From: Sphingomonas sp. PP-CE-3A-406
Lineage (GTDB): Bacteria > Pseudomonadota > Alphaproteobacteria > Sphingomonadales > Sphingomonadaceae
Direction: 5' to 3'
Length of the DNA stretch: 64,000 nt
Assembly (NCBI RefSeq): GCF_003688625.1
Contig: NZ_RCWY01000003.1
Span: 496,001-560,000 of the forward strand
In this document: in pieces, positions 42,122 to 52,568 of the stretch
Layout of the letters: every line of letters begins with the position of its first letter
Numbering within the stretch: the first letter of the stretch is position 1
Translations under genes and position numbers: made by a program
The notes under the pieces: model-generated
The model's input: the letters and a program-made list of their open reading frames with translations, nothing else
Database searches by the model: none
What the model was told of the DNA's origin: nothing

Positions 42122-44839
42122 ATGCGTATTATGGGTCTGATGCTGGCGGCGAGCATGCCCACGCTGGCGATGGCGCAACAGGCACCCGCGCCTGACGCGC
42201 CCGCATTGACGTCAACGGCTGCGGTGCCGACCGCGGCACAGTCTGCTCCGCCACAATCTGTTGCGCCCCAATCTGTTGCGCCAGCGCCTGCTGCTGCCGA
42301 GGCGCAGGCGGCGGAACAGGACGAGGCGGCCGATTCGGAAGAGATCGTCGTCACCGGATCGCGCAAGCCACGCGGGTCGGTGATCGGCGATATCCCGCCC
42401 GACCAGACGATCGGCCAGTCCGAGATCCGCTCCTACGGCGTCAGCTCGATCTCCGACCTGTTGAGCGAACTCAGCCCGCAGACGACCAGCGGACGCGGCA
42501 GCGGCGGCGCGCCGGTCGTGCTGCTCAACGGTCGCCGCATCTCGAGCTTCTCCGAGATCCGCGACATTCCGACCGAGGCGATCCAGCGCGTCGAGATCCT
42601 GCCCGAGGAAGTCGCGCTCAAATACGGCTATCGCGCCGATCAGAAGGTCGTGAACTTCGTCCTGCGCCGCCGCTTCCGCGCGGTCACCGTCGAGGGCGTC
42701 GACACGATGCCGACCGAGGGGGGCAGCAATTCGCCCGACGGCAAGCTCGACCTGCTCAGCATCGCGCGCGATCGCCGGGTCAACCTGCACGCCGAATACA
42801 CCTCGTCGTCGGCCCTGACCGAAGCCGAGCGCGATATCGTTCCGACGTCGACCGGCACAGGCAGCACCGCGGTCGGCGCCAACGGTGCAGTCGTCGACCC
42901 GACCCCGTATCGCACGCTGCAAGCCGCGACGAACACCTTCACCGCGAACAGCGTCTATGCGCGCAACATCTTCGGTAACGTCGGCGCGACGATCAACGCC
43001 CGGCTCGAATCGACCGACAGCCGCGGCCTCAACGGGCTGCCCATAGCCAGGCTCACGCTCGCCGACGGCACGACCGTCAACCGGGCGCTCGACGACGAAG
43101 GCTTCCTGCCGCTCGCGCAACGCGTCTCGTCGATCTCGGCGCATCTCGGCACCACGCTCAACGGCGACCTCGGCACGTGGCGCTGGAACGTCACGGGCAA
43201 TTACGATCGCAGCGATACGCAGACCTTCACCGATACGGGCGTCGATTCGAGCGCATTCCAGGCGCGACTGAACGCCGGCGATCCGACCGGCAACCCGTTC
43301 GCACGACTGTCGGCGAGCGACATCGGCGCCGCGCCCGGCAATCGTGCCTATGCGACGCAGAACACCGGCGAGATCGACGCGGTGCTCAACGGCACGGTGT
43401 TCAACCTGCCCGCGGGGGCCGTCTCGACGACGATCAAGCTCGGCGGCCAGACCGCGGACTTCGACAGCCGCTCCTACCGCGCCGGCCTCGCGCAGCGCGG
43501 GCAGGTGTCGCGCGACACCGTTGATGGCCAGGTCAACATCGACGTGCCGATCTCGAGCCGCGGCAAGGATGTGCTGCCGTTCCTCGGGACGTTGTCGGCG
43601 AACTTCAATCTGGCGGAGGACCATCTGTCGGACCTCGGGACGCTGACGACGCTCGGCTATGGTGCGAACTGGTCGCCGATCGATGGCGTGCGGCTGATCG
43701 CGTCGGTCACCGATACCGACGAGGCACCGACTGCGCAGCAGCTCGGCAATCCGTCGATCACGACGCCCAACGTCCGCATCTTCGATTACGTCCGCGGCAC
43801 CACCGCGACGGTCACGACGATCAGTGGCGGCAATCCGGCGCTGGTCTCGGACAACAACCACGTCCGCAAGCTCGGCCTGACGCTGAAGCCGTGGAGCAAG
43901 AAGGACCTCACCTTCACCGCGAACTATGTCTCGAGCCGCGTCGACAATCCGATCGCCGCGTTCCCGAGCGCGACCGCATCGATCGAGGCGGCGTTCCCCG
44001 ATCGCTTTACCCGCGATGCGAGCGGCAATCTGCTCCAGGTCGATAGTCGTCCGATCAATTTCGCGCGCAGCGAACGCTCCGAATTGCGCTGGGGGATCAA
44101 TTTCTCCGCGCCGCTCAAATCGAAGATCCAGAGGGAGCTGGAGGCGTATCGCGCCGGCACCGGCCCCAATCCGTTCGAGGGTCTGCAGCCCCCCGGCGGC
44201 TTTCGTCGACCCGATGGCGCGGGCGGCGATGGCACGCGAGGCGCCGGACCCCGCGAAGGTGGCCGTGGCGGCGGCCCCGGTGGTGGCGGGCCCGGTGGCG
44301 GCGGTCCTGGTGGTGGTGGCCGTTTCGGTGGCGGCGGGCGCGGGCAGGCGGGCGGGCGACTGCAATTCGCGTTCTACCACACCTGGCATTTCACCGACCG
44401 GGTGCTCGTCGCGGATGGCGGACCGAGCCTGAACCTGCTCAACGGCGATGCGATCGGCAGCAGCGGTGGCCAGTCGCGCCACGAACTCGAGGCGCAGGCC
44501 GGCTACAGCAACAACGGCGTCGGCGTCCGGCTGTCGGCGCAATATGCGAGCGGGACGCGCGTCAACGGCGGCACGCTGGCCGCACCCGAGACGCTCAACT
44601 TCGGCGGGCTCGCGACCGCCAACGCACGGCTGTTCGCGGATCTCGGGCAGCGTCTCGAATGGGTAAAGGTGCATCCGTGGCTGCGCGGCATGCGCGTGAG
44701 CCTTGCGGTCACCAATATCCTCAACACCCGCCAGCGCGTCACCGACGCGACCGGCGCGACGCCGAACAGCTATCAGCCGGATTACCTCGATCCGCTAGGC
44801 CGCACGGTAAGGCTCAGCATCCGCAAGCTGTTCTTCTGA
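42122..44839 (+). CDS. TonB-dependent receptor with glycine-rich insertion
   Basis: Receptor-like outer-membrane protein of 905 residues. The signal peptide ends near LAMAQQ. A Pro/Gln/Ala-rich stretch with a short duplication (PQSVA twice) leads to the TonB-box-like EEIVVTGSRK (about 74-83), a compact plug (GGAPVVLLNGRRISSFSEI) and a beta-barrel ending in SIRKLFF. Residues about 690-745 form a Gly-rich segment with repeats of GPGGGG and GRFGGGG that would sit in a barrel loop. The substrate is unknown. It lies 75 bases after the sugar porter and may share its role. Confidence 0.9.
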   Translation: MRIMGLMLAASMPTLAMAQQAPAPDAPALTSTAAVPTAAQSAPPQSVAPQSVAPAPAAAEAQAAEQDEAADSEEIVVTGSRKPRGSVIGDIPPDQTIGQSEIRSYGVSSISDLLSELSPQTTSGRGSGGAPVVLLNGRRISSFSEIRDIPTEAIQRVEILPEEVALKYGYRADQKVVNFVLRRRFRAVTVEGVDTMPTEGGSNSPDGKLDLLSIARDRRVNLHAEYTSSSALTEAERDIVPTSTGTGSTAVGANGAVVDPTPYRTLQAATNTFTANSVYARNIFGNVGATINARLESTDSRGLNGLPIARLTLADGTTVNRALDDEGFLPLAQRVSSISAHLGTTLNGDLGTWRWNVTGNYDRSDTQTFTDTGVDSSAFQARLNAGDPTGNPFARLSASDIGAAPGNRAYATQNTGEIDAVLNGTVFNLPAGAVSTTIKLGGQTADFDSRSYRAGLAQRGQVSRDTVDGQVNIDVPISSRGKDVLPFLGTLSANFNLAEDHLSDLGTLTTLGYGANWSPIDGVRLIASVTDTDEAPTAQQLGNPSITTPNVRIFDYVRGTTATVTTISGGNPALVSDNNHVRKLGLTLKPWSKKDLTFTANYVSSRVDNPIAAFPSATASIEAAFPDRFTRDASGNLLQVDSRPINFARSERSELRWGINFSAPLKSKIQRELEAYRAGTGPNPFEGLQPPGGFRRPDGAGGDGTRGAGPREGGRGGGPGGGGPGGGGPGGGGRFGGGGRGQAGGRLQFAFYHTWHFTDRVLVADGGPSLNLLNGDAIGSSGGQSRHELEAQAGYSNNGVGVRLSAQYASGTRVNGGTLAAPETLNFGGLATANARLFADLGQRLEWVKVHPWLRGMRVSLAVTNILNTRQRVTDATGATPNSYQPDYLDPLGRTVRLSIRKLFF

Positions 44840-44883
44840 TCTGGCGGGGGTGAAGCTCTGCGCCCGGTCATTCCAACCAACCC

Positions 44884-44979
44884 CGTCATCCCCGCGGAGG
44901 CGGGGACCCATATACTCAGGTGCTCGCGAGTATTCAGGACCACCAGCCAGTATGGATCCCCGCCTTCGCGGGGATGACG
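44884..44979. repeat. Palindromic repeat, family A
   Basis: Starts CGTCATCCCCGCGGAGGCGG at 44884 and ends CGGGGATGACG at 44979, with a centre of about 38 bases. It lies between the convergent receptor gene and the ABC importer operon. Confidence 0.92.
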
Positions 44980-45021
44980 GTGGTGTGATTCGAAGTTGCG
45001 ATGTCAAAGTGGGGCGGCCTT

Positions 45022-46556
<1,535 letters not shown>

Positions 46557-46560
<4 letters not shown>

Positions 46561-47318
46561 GAAACCAACGCCTGCAAGCGTTCGGCTTGCGCGCGCGGCA
46601 CCTGCACCAGCGCCTGCGCGTCGTCGCCGCCCTTGCCCGACACCAGCTCGCGCGGGGTCGCGTCGGCGACGATCCGCCCGGCCTTCATCACCAGCACGCG
46701 GTCCGCGAGCAACAGCGCCTCCGCCATGTCGTGAGTCACCAGGATCGTCGTCAGCCCGAGCCGGTCGTGCAACTCGCGGATCCGCGTCCCCAGCGCATCG
46801 CGCGTGACCGGATCGAGCGCGCCGAACGCCTCGTCGAGCAACAGCAGCTTCGCCCCCGGCGCGAGCGCGCGGGCGATCCCGACGCGTTGGCGCTGCCCGC
46901 CCGACAGCGCGTCGGGCATCCGCCCGGCGATATCGCGCGGCAGGTCGACCAGGTCGAGCAGCTCGCCGACCTTGGCCTCGTCGCGTCGTCCCGCGATCCG
47001 CAGCCCGATCGCGATATTCTCGGCGATCGTCATGTGCGGGAACAGGCCGATATTCTGGAACACATAGCCGATCCGCCGGCGGAGCTCCGGCGCAGGCTCG
47101 CCCGTGACGTCGGCACCGTCGATCGTCACGCGGCCTTCGCTCGGCTCGACCAGCCGGTTGATCGTCTTGAGCAACGTCGACTTACCCGATCCCGACGTCC
47201 CGACCAGCGCGACGAAGGCGCGGGGAGCGATCTCGAGCGAGACATGATCGACGGCGACCGTCGACCCGTACCGCTTGGTGACGTGTTCGAAAGTGAGCGC
47301 TGGCAAATTGTCTGGCAT
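46557..47318 (-). CDS. Osmoprotectant ABC transporter ATP-binding protein
   Basis: ATPase of about 253 residues. Walker A GTSGSGKST, Q-loop FQNIGLFPHMT, signature ALSGGQRQRVGIARAL, Walker B LLLLDEAFGALDP and the switch His in VTHDMAEAL are all intact. The C-terminal tail lacks the long CBS pair found in some OpuCA proteins. It energises the permease-binding-protein fusion encoded downstream, whose start it overlaps. The ATG at 47318 is preferred; an upstream ATG at 47342 adds eight residues. Confidence 0.93.
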
Positions 47319-47385
47319 CTGCGCGCAGGATGCGGGAAACATACCGTAAAATCAAATGACCAAAAATAATAAGGGGAGCGATGTC

Positions 47386-48177
47386 ATGACGCAGCAGAGC
47401 ATTTTCATCACCGGCGGCGGATCGGGGATCGGCCGTGCGACCGCGGTGCTGTTCGCGCGGAAGGGCTGGCGGGTCGGGCTCGCCGACGTCAACGTCGCGG
47501 GGCTTGCCGAGACCGCGGCATCGCTGCCCGACGGCATGGTGAGCACCTACCGGATGGACGTGCGCGACCGTGATGCATGGACAGCCTCGCTCGACGCGTT
47601 CGTCGCGACCACCGGCGGCCGGCTCGACGTGCTGTTCAACAATGCCGGGGTGGGCTCGGGCGGACCGCTGGCGGAGACCGATTTCGCCGAGATCGACCGG
47701 GTGATCGCGATCAACCTGGTCGGCGCGTTGAACGGCGCGCGGATCGGCTATGCCTATCTCAAGCGGACGCCGGGCTCGTGCCTGCTCAACACCGCGTCGG
47801 CGTCGGCGATCTACGGCTCGTCGGGGCTTGCGCCGTACTCGGCGACCAAGTTCGGCATCCGCGCGATCACCGAAGCGCTCGACGGCGAATGGGCGGCGGA
47901 CGGCATCAAGGTTCGGTCGATCGTGCCGAGCTTCATCGACACGCCGTTGCTCGATTCGGCGGCGGGGAACAGCAATCACTCGATCCGCGAGACGGTGACG
48001 GGCGCCGGGCTCGAACTGACCGGAGTCGACAAGGTCGCCGACGCCGCGTGGGAGGCGGTCCACGGCGACAAGGTCCACACCTATGTCGGCAAGACCGCGC
48101 ACCGCATGGCGTTCGCGGCACGGTGGATGCCGGGCAGCCTGCGCAAACGGATGCGCCGCAGCATGACACGAGGCTGA
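47386..48177 (+). CDS. Short-chain dehydrogenase/reductase
   Basis: Cytosolic NAD(P)-dependent oxidoreductase of 263 residues. The cofactor motif ITGGGSGIGRAT is at the N-terminus, NNAGVG follows, and the catalytic Ser, Tyr and Lys are seen in NTASASAIYGSSGLAPYSATK. An acidic residue after the second strand (LADVNV) suggests preference for NAD. The substrate is unknown. The ATG at 47386 has AAGGGGAG 7 bases upstream; an in-frame ATG at 47356 is less likely. It is divergent from the osmoprotectant operon. Confidence 0.92.
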   Translation: MTQQSIFITGGGSGIGRATAVLFARKGWRVGLADVNVAGLAETAASLPDGMVSTYRMDVRDRDAWTASLDAFVATTGGRLDVLFNNAGVGSGGPLAETDFAEIDRVIAINLVGALNGARIGYAYLKRTPGSCLLNTASASAIYGSSGLAPYSATKFGIRAITEALDGEWAADGIKVRSIVPSFIDTPLLDSAAGNSNHSIRETVTGAGLELTGVDKVADAAWEAVHGDKVHTYVGKTAHRMAFAARWMPGSLRKRMRRSMTRG

Positions 48178-48182
48178 GTCCG

Positions 48183-48305
48183 ATCCTCCCCCGTCAGGGG
48201 GAGGTGGCTGGCGCTTGCCAGACGGAGGGGGAGGAAAGGGGTAACCGCCGTTCCGTGTCCCCCCTCCGTCACCTTCGGTGCCACCTCCCCCTTGCGGGGG
48301 AGGAT
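48183..48305. repeat. Palindromic repeat, family E (ATCCTCCCCC type)
   Basis: It begins ATCCTCCCCCGTCAGGGGGA at 48183 and ends with the mirror image CCCTTGCGGGGGAGGAT at 48305. The inner arms GACGGAGGGGG and CCCCCTCCGTC are also complementary. It occupies the space between the convergent SDR and pterin dehydratase genes. Only one copy of this family is in the window. Confidence 0.88.
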
Positions 48306-48330
48306 TGATTGGACGCCGTTGTGCAGCCGA

Positions 48331-48627
48331 TCAGGCGTCGCCGACGATCGCGTCGATCGCTTCGGCCATCTCGATATCCCGCGGGCTTAAGCCCCCCGCG
48401 TCATGCGTGGTAAGCAGGATTTCCACCCGGTTCCAGACGTTCTTCCACTCCGGATGATGGTTCGCGCGCTCGGCGATCAGCGCGACCTGCGTCATGAACC
48501 CGAATGCTTCGACGAAATCGGCGAACACGATCGTCCGCGTGATCGCGTCGCGCGCATCGTCGTAATCCCACTCGTCCAGCCCATCGAGCGCCTCGGCCCG
48601 CTCGGTTTCGTTCAGCGCTTCGACCAT
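48331..48627 (-). CDS. phhB: 4a-hydroxytetrahydrobiopterin dehydratase
   Basis: Small protein of 98 residues of the PCD/DCoH family, which dehydrates the pterin 4a-carbinolamine produced by aromatic amino acid hydroxylases. The signature ANHHPEW with the two catalytic histidines is present, followed by the typical [18 protein letters not shown]. The start at 48627 gives the usual length; the frame extends further upstream without similarity. No phenylalanine hydroxylase gene is in the window. It is divergent from the metallopeptidase-like gene. Confidence 0.93.
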   Translation of the reverse strand: MVEALNETERAEALDGLDEWDYDDARDAITRTIVFADFVEAFGFMTQVALIAERANHHPEWKNVWNRVEILLTTHDAGGLSPRDIEMAEAIDAIVGDA

Positions 48628-48675
48628 CCGCGTATCCCTTGCCGCTATCGTTGCCCACCGCGTATGGCTGCTCGC

Positions 48676-49101
48676 ATGAGCGGGCAAGCGACATTCTCCG
48701 GCCAGGCACCAGATGCCGACGCGATCGAGGCGATCGCGCGGGCGACGATCGCCAGGCTTCCCGTGCAGTTCGCCGCGCATCTCGGCGACATCGTCTTCGC
48801 GGTCGAGGAGTTCGCCGACGACGAGACGCTGGCCGCGCTCGGGCTCGAGCATCCGCTCGACCTGTCCGGGCTCTATCACGGCCGCCCCCTCGGCGAGAAA
48901 TCATCGATGGACTCAGGCACCATGCCCGACCGCATCGTGCTCTACCGTCGCGCGATCCTCGAGGAATGGATCGAGACCGGCGTTCGCCTCGACGACCTCG
49001 TCGCGCATGTCACGATCCACGAGATCGGCCATCATTTCGGTCTCAGCGACGATGACATGCACGCGCTGGAAGAGTCCGTGCCCGACGATAGCGGTTCATG
49101 A
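48676..49101 (+). CDS. Zincin-like metallopeptidase family protein
   Basis: Protein of 141 residues with [14 protein letters not shown] near the C-terminus, a HExxH zinc site followed by the acidic stretch typical of the small Zincin_1 family. Upstream segments ([38 protein letters not shown]) are also family-like. Its substrate is not known. It has no signal peptide and should be cytosolic. The ATG at 48676 was preferred over one at 48664. The heme exporter gene ccmA begins 19 bases after its stop. Confidence 0.87.
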   Translation: MSGQATFSGQAPDADAIEAIARATIARLPVQFAAHLGDIVFAVEEFADDETLAALGLEHPLDLSGLYHGRPLGEKSSMDSGTMPDRIVLYRRAILEEWIETGVRLDDLVAHVTIHEIGHHFGLSDDDMHALEESVPDDSGS

Positions 49102-49120
49102 GCGCGACCGGGCGGGCGGC

Positions 49121-49693
49121 ATGACGCTCGTCTTCGACGCGGTGGCGTGCGTGCGCGGCGGGCGGCCGCTGTTCGCCGACGTGTCGTTCGCGCTCGCGCC
49201 GGGCGATGCGGTGGTCGTCACCGGGCCCAACGGGATCGGCAAGTCTAGCCTGATCCGCATCGCCGCGGGCCTGCTCGCGCCGTCAGAAGGCACGGTGTCG
49301 TGCTATGCTGGGATCGCGTTGCTGACCGAGGCAAGCGCGCTCGACGTCGACCAGACATTGAGCGCGGCGCTGCGGTTCTGGGCGATGCTCGACCGGACGC
49401 CCGATCCCGCCGGCCGCGTCGCGCGTGCGATCGCCGCGCTCGACCTGACCGCGCTGTCGGACATCCCGGTACGCCTCCTGTCGACGGGCCAGCGCCGCCG
49501 TGCCGCGCTGGCACGCGTCGCGGCGAGCGGCGCGCCGGTGTGGTTGCTCGACGAACCCGCCAACGGGCTCGATGCCGAGTCGATCGCACGGCTGCGGGCA
49601 TTGCTCGCCGAGCACCGCGCGCAAGGCGGCATCGCGCTGATCGCCACGCACGTCGCGCTCGACCTGCCGCATGCCGCCGAGGTGGCGTTGTGA
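49121..49693 (+). CDS. ccmA: Heme exporter ATP-binding protein CcmA
   Basis: ATPase of the CcmABCD complex that releases heme-loaded CcmE during cytochrome c maturation. The 190 residues are typical for this short ABC protein. Walker A is GPNGIGKSS, the signature region reads LLSTGQRRRAALARV (the variant signature common in CcmA), and Walker B is VWLLDEPANGLD. The stop overlaps the ccmB start by 4 bases (GTGA). The other ccm genes are not in the window. Confidence 0.93.
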   Translation: MTLVFDAVACVRGGRPLFADVSFALAPGDAVVVTGPNGIGKSSLIRIAAGLLAPSEGTVSCYAGIALLTEASALDVDQTLSAALRFWAMLDRTPDPAGRVARAIAALDLTALSDIPVRLLSTGQRRRAALARVAASGAPVWLLDEPANGLDAESIARLRALLAEHRAQGGIALIATHVALDLPHAAEVAL

Positions 49694-50331
49694 TCGCGCT
49701 GATCCGCCGGGATCTGCGCCGCAGTGTGGCGAGTGGTGGCGCCGTCCTGGTGGTCGCGTTCTTCCTGCTGGTGGCGATCCTGTTCCCGCTCGCGATCGGC
49801 CCGGACGGTGCGCTGCTGGCGCGGATCGGTGGCGGCGTGATCTGGACCGCGGCGCTGCTGGCGGCGTTGCTACCGGTCGAGCGGCTGATCGCGCCGGATC
49901 TCGACGCGGGCGTGTTCGATCAGCTTGCCGTGCGCGGGCTGTCGATGGCCGCGGTCGCGACCGCCAAGACTATCGCGCACTGGCTGAGCTTCGGTCCGCC
50001 GCTGATGCTGGCGGCGGTGATCGCCACGGGTTTGTTCGACCTGTCGCTCGATACGCTGGTCCGCGTCGAGCTTGGGTTGCTGATCGGGACGCCCGGCTTG
50101 GCCGCGCTCGCCGTCGCGACGAGCGCGCTGGTCGCAGCGGTGCGCGGCAGCGGCGCGGTGGTCGGGCTGGCGATGCTGCCGCTCGCTGTCCCGCTGTTGA
50201 TCTTCGGGGCGGGCGCGCTCGATCCCGCAGGCGGGGCCGGCGCGATGAAACTGCTCGCTGCGGTCAGCCTTGTGCTGGTCGCAGGCGCGCCGTTCATCGC
50301 TGCCGCCGCCATTCGTGCCGCGCTGGACTAG
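49690..50331 (+). CDS. ccmB: Heme exporter permease CcmB
   Basis: Inner-membrane partner of CcmA, with 213 residues and six hydrophobic segments as in the family. Conserved stretches include LIRRDLRRSVASGGA at the start, ERLIAPDLDAGVFDQL, and the LAMLPLAVPLLIFGAGA segment. The GTG at 49690 overlaps the ccmA stop. ccmC is usually the next gene but is absent here; a short opposite-strand gene follows instead. Confidence 0.94.
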   Translation: MIALIRRDLRRSVASGGAVLVVAFFLLVAILFPLAIGPDGALLARIGGGVIWTAALLAALLPVERLIAPDLDAGVFDQLAVRGLSMAAVATAKTIAHWLSFGPPLMLAAVIATGLFDLSLDTLVRVELGLLIGTPGLAALAVATSALVAAVRGSGAVVGLAMLPLAVPLLIFGAGALDPAGGAGAMKLLAAVSLVLVAGAPFIAAAAIRAALD

Positions 50332-50347
50332 CGCCGCACGCCGCAGG

Positions 50348-50473
50348 TTAGTTGAGCGTGGTCATTTCCACGGCCTTGCCCTTGCTGGTCGGGTTCGACG
50401 CATTGGCTTTCGGCGCCTTTTCGGCCTTGGGCTTGCGGACTTCCTTGTTCGACTTCTTCTGGCTCTTCGCCAT
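50348..50473 (-). CDS. Very small basic protein (41 residues), conserved type
   Basis: Reading frame of 41 residues starting MAKSQKKSNKEVRKPKAEK and ending MTTLN. It is lysine-rich with a Lys-Pro-Lys pattern and has no membrane segment. A good ribosome-binding site (GAGG, 8 bases before the ATG) and a sensible composition support a real gene. I recall similar tiny MAKSQ-type proteins in alphaproteobacterial genomes, with no known function; this is from memory. It lies between ccmB and the DUF1810 gene and converges on ccmB. Confidence 0.75.
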   Translation of the reverse strand: MAKSQKKSNKEVRKPKAEKAPKANASNPTSKGKAVEMTTLN

Positions 50474-50539
50474 GACGACACCTCAGGGAGCGGAACGCCC
50501 CGCCGTCATGGTACACGGTTACTGCGTCATGCGCCCGTC

Positions 50540-50977
50540 TTATCGCGCCTGGTCCTGGTCGAGCAACGCGATCGTCGCGGGATCCTCGGCCCCGCCGAAG
50601 AACCGGTCGAGCGCGGCGCGAAACGGCGTCGGATCGTCGGCGACGCGCGCGAACAGCGTCATCGACGAGCGCAGCTTCACGGCATCGATGCAGCCGAGGA
50701 TCGTTTCCGCCGAACCACGCGCGCGCGTCACCGTTTCGGTCGCATCGATCAGGCGAGGCCCGAGCACGGGATGCGCAAGATAGCCGCGTGCCTCGGCCGC
50801 CGAGGCGATCGCATAGGTCCGCGCCATCGCGCTGTGGCCGAGCCCGGCGATCTGCGGAAAGACGAACCACATCCAGTGGCTGCGTTTCGCACCCGCGCGC
50901 AGTTCGGCGAGCGCCTGTGGGTAGATGCCGTCTTGCGCCACGACGAACCGTTCGAAATTCTGTACCATGTGGAGCAT
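50540..50977 (-). CDS. DUF1810 family protein
   Basis: Cytosolic protein of 145 residues with the DUF1810 signature: FERFVVAQDGIYPQALAELR, then KRSHWMWFVFPQIAGLG and SAMARTYAI, followed by HPVLGPRL. The family is broadly distributed and has no established biochemical role. The start at 50977 gives MLHMVQNFERF; the second Met at 50968 is equally possible. It is divergent from the lipoprotein gene at 51054. Confidence 0.88.
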   Translation of the reverse strand: MLHMVQNFERFVVAQDGIYPQALAELRAGAKRSHWMWFVFPQIAGLGHSAMARTYAIASAAEARGYLAHPVLGPRLIDATETVTRARGSAETILGCIDAVKLRSSMTLFARVADDPTPFRAALDRFFGGAEDPATIALLDQDQAR

Positions 50978-51053
50978 GGTGGTCTTCGGAGGCTCCGACC
51001 GCAACCGGTTTGCCCGCAAGCGCGTTGGATGCGTAACGAACGAGGACAATGCC

Positions 51054-51602
51054 ATGACGATGCCCATCAAGACGGTGATCGCGGTCGCACTTTTCGCGAC
51101 GCCGCTCCTGCTGGGGGCGTGCGGCAAGAACGACGATGCGGCGAACGCGCCCGCGCCGAGCGGCTTCACACCACCCGAGACGCGCGCACCGACGCCGATT
51201 CCGGGGCAGGCGCAGACCACGCCGATCACCGCCTATGTCGGCAAATATCCGCACGATGCCGTCGACGGCGTCGGGTTCTTCGACCGCACCGAGGTCGCGA
51301 CCGGGCTGGTCGAAGCGGTCGGCGATGCCAAGCTGCGCGAGACAATCCGTGGCCGGACGGGTCCCGAGACGCCGATCTTCACGATCAAGCGCGCCGGCAC
51401 CACCGGCGACGGGACACGGATCGCCGCCTGGGGATGCGAGGAGCATAATTGCAGCGATCGCAACTGGACGGTGCTGGTCGACCCCAAGGGCGGCAAGACC
51501 CAGGTCTGCTATCACGACGCCGACAAGATGGGCGCGAAAAGCGAATGGTACGCAGGCGGCGCCCCCGAGCGGCGCGACGACACCTGTCCTTCGGAGGGCT
51601 GA
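51054..51602 (+). CDS. Putative lipoprotein of unknown function
   Basis: Protein of 182 residues with a lipoprotein signal: a basic N-terminus, a hydrophobic core and the lipobox LLGAC, so Cys22 would be lipidated. A Pro/Thr-rich linker follows. The mature domain has GYFDR-like GVGFFDRTEVATGLVEAVGD and two cysteine-containing segments (WGCEEHNCSDRNW and QVCYHD) that may form disulfides. The family is not recognised. The YbhB-like gene starts 5 bases after the stop, so the two are probably one unit. Confidence 0.75.
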   Translation: MTMPIKTVIAVALFATPLLLGACGKNDDAANAPAPSGFTPPETRAPTPIPGQAQTTPITAYVGKYPHDAVDGVGFFDRTEVATGLVEAVGDAKLRETIRGRTGPETPIFTIKRAGTTGDGTRIAAWGCEEHNCSDRNWTVLVDPKGGKTQVCYHDADKMGAKSEWYAGGAPERRDDTCPSEG

Positions 51603-51606
51603 ACCG

Positions 51607-52227
51607 ATGCTCGAACATATCCCTGCATGGCTGGGTCAGGCGATGAGCGGTCTGCGCGCCGGCGAGGATAAGCTGGCCGTCTCGCAGGTCTGCGGCGACA
51701 CGCCGGCGTCGATCGACCTTTCCAGCCCGGCGTTCGCGCATGGATCCCGCCTGCCGCCGCGCTTCACGCTGGACGGCGAGGGCGTGTCGCCGCCGCTCGT
51801 CTGGAGCGACCCGCCGGCCGGGACGGCAACGATGGTGCTGATCGTCGAGGATCCCGACGCCCCGGCGCCGCAGCCTTTGGTCCACGCTATCGTCTGGGAT
51901 CTCGATGCGGATGCTGGCCGTCTCGCGGAAGGCGCGATCGTCGCCGATGGCGCGGGGGAACCGGGGGGACGCGATGTGGGCCGCAATTCCTATCTCCGCG
52001 AAGGCTGGTTGCCGCCCGATCCGCCGAGCGGGCACGGTGAGCATCGCTATGTCTTCCAGCTGTTCGCGGTGGGTGAAGGCGCGGGCGATCCTGGAGCGAC
52101 TCCGGGACGGTCTGCGGTGATCGAGGCTATCACGGGCCATGTGCTGGCGGCGGGGGTGTTGATCGGGACCTATTCGCGCGATCAGGCGGCGCCGGTCGGA
52201 CCGATCGGGGATGCGGCGGTGGCGTGA
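51607..52227 (+). CDS. YbhB/YbcL family (PEBP-like) protein
   Basis: Protein of 206 residues with the phosphatidylethanolamine-binding-protein fold of the bacterial YbhB/YbcL group: SPAFAHGSRLPPRFTLDGEG, SPPLVWSDPPAGT, VLIVEDPDAPAP, and HRYVFQLFAVGE. The ligand is unknown and there is no clear signal peptide. The N-terminal 30 residues (MLEHIPAWLGQAMSGLRAGE) are shared by many YbhB-type proteins. It lies 5 bases after the lipoprotein gene. About 340 bases without a long gene follow; they contain a 36-residue gene on the other strand. Confidence 0.88.
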   Translation: MLEHIPAWLGQAMSGLRAGEDKLAVSQVCGDTPASIDLSSPAFAHGSRLPPRFTLDGEGVSPPLVWSDPPAGTATMVLIVEDPDAPAPQPLVHAIVWDLDADAGRLAEGAIVADGAGEPGGRDVGRNSYLREGWLPPDPPSGHGEHRYVFQLFAVGEGAGDPGATPGRSAVIEAITGHVLAAGVLIGTYSRDQAAPVGPIGDAAVA

Positions 52228-52282
52228 ACGACGTCTCGTTCTGCGCACGCGTCTCGCGGTCGAGGAATAGACGTAATCGCGA

Positions 52283-52393
52283 TCAGGCGATCGGGATAAT
52301 CGGTGCGGCGGTGGTGATCGCGACGGCGGCGAAGAACAGTGCGCCGACGAACGAGATGGCGATACGCTGAGCGGTTTCGAAACGGAGCGACAT
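52283..52393 (-). CDS. Small membrane protein of 36 residues
   Basis: The frame reads MSLRFETAQRIAISFVGALF and then a hydrophobic run ending PIIPIA, which gives one transmembrane helix (about residues 12-32). AAGGAA lies 7 bases before the ATG. The codon use (mostly G/C third positions) matches the neighbours. It is too short for standard gene callers. I have an impression of similar small membrane proteins in sphingomonads, but this is not checked. Confidence 0.72.
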   Translation of the reverse strand: MSLRFETAQRIAISFVGALFFAAVAITTAAPIIPIA

Positions 52394-52568
52394 GGGGATT
52401 TCCTTCGGTTTTTCGGGGAGCCGGACCATCCGGCCTCCGATACCGAAAGCTTTGCATGCACCATGCCAGTTTCTTAAGTCATTGCGCTGGCTGGAGTTTT
52501 TCTAGAGCGACCCACGCCATTGGGAAATCGCACCAGATCGCGTGCGCAAAACACGCCATTTTACGGGA

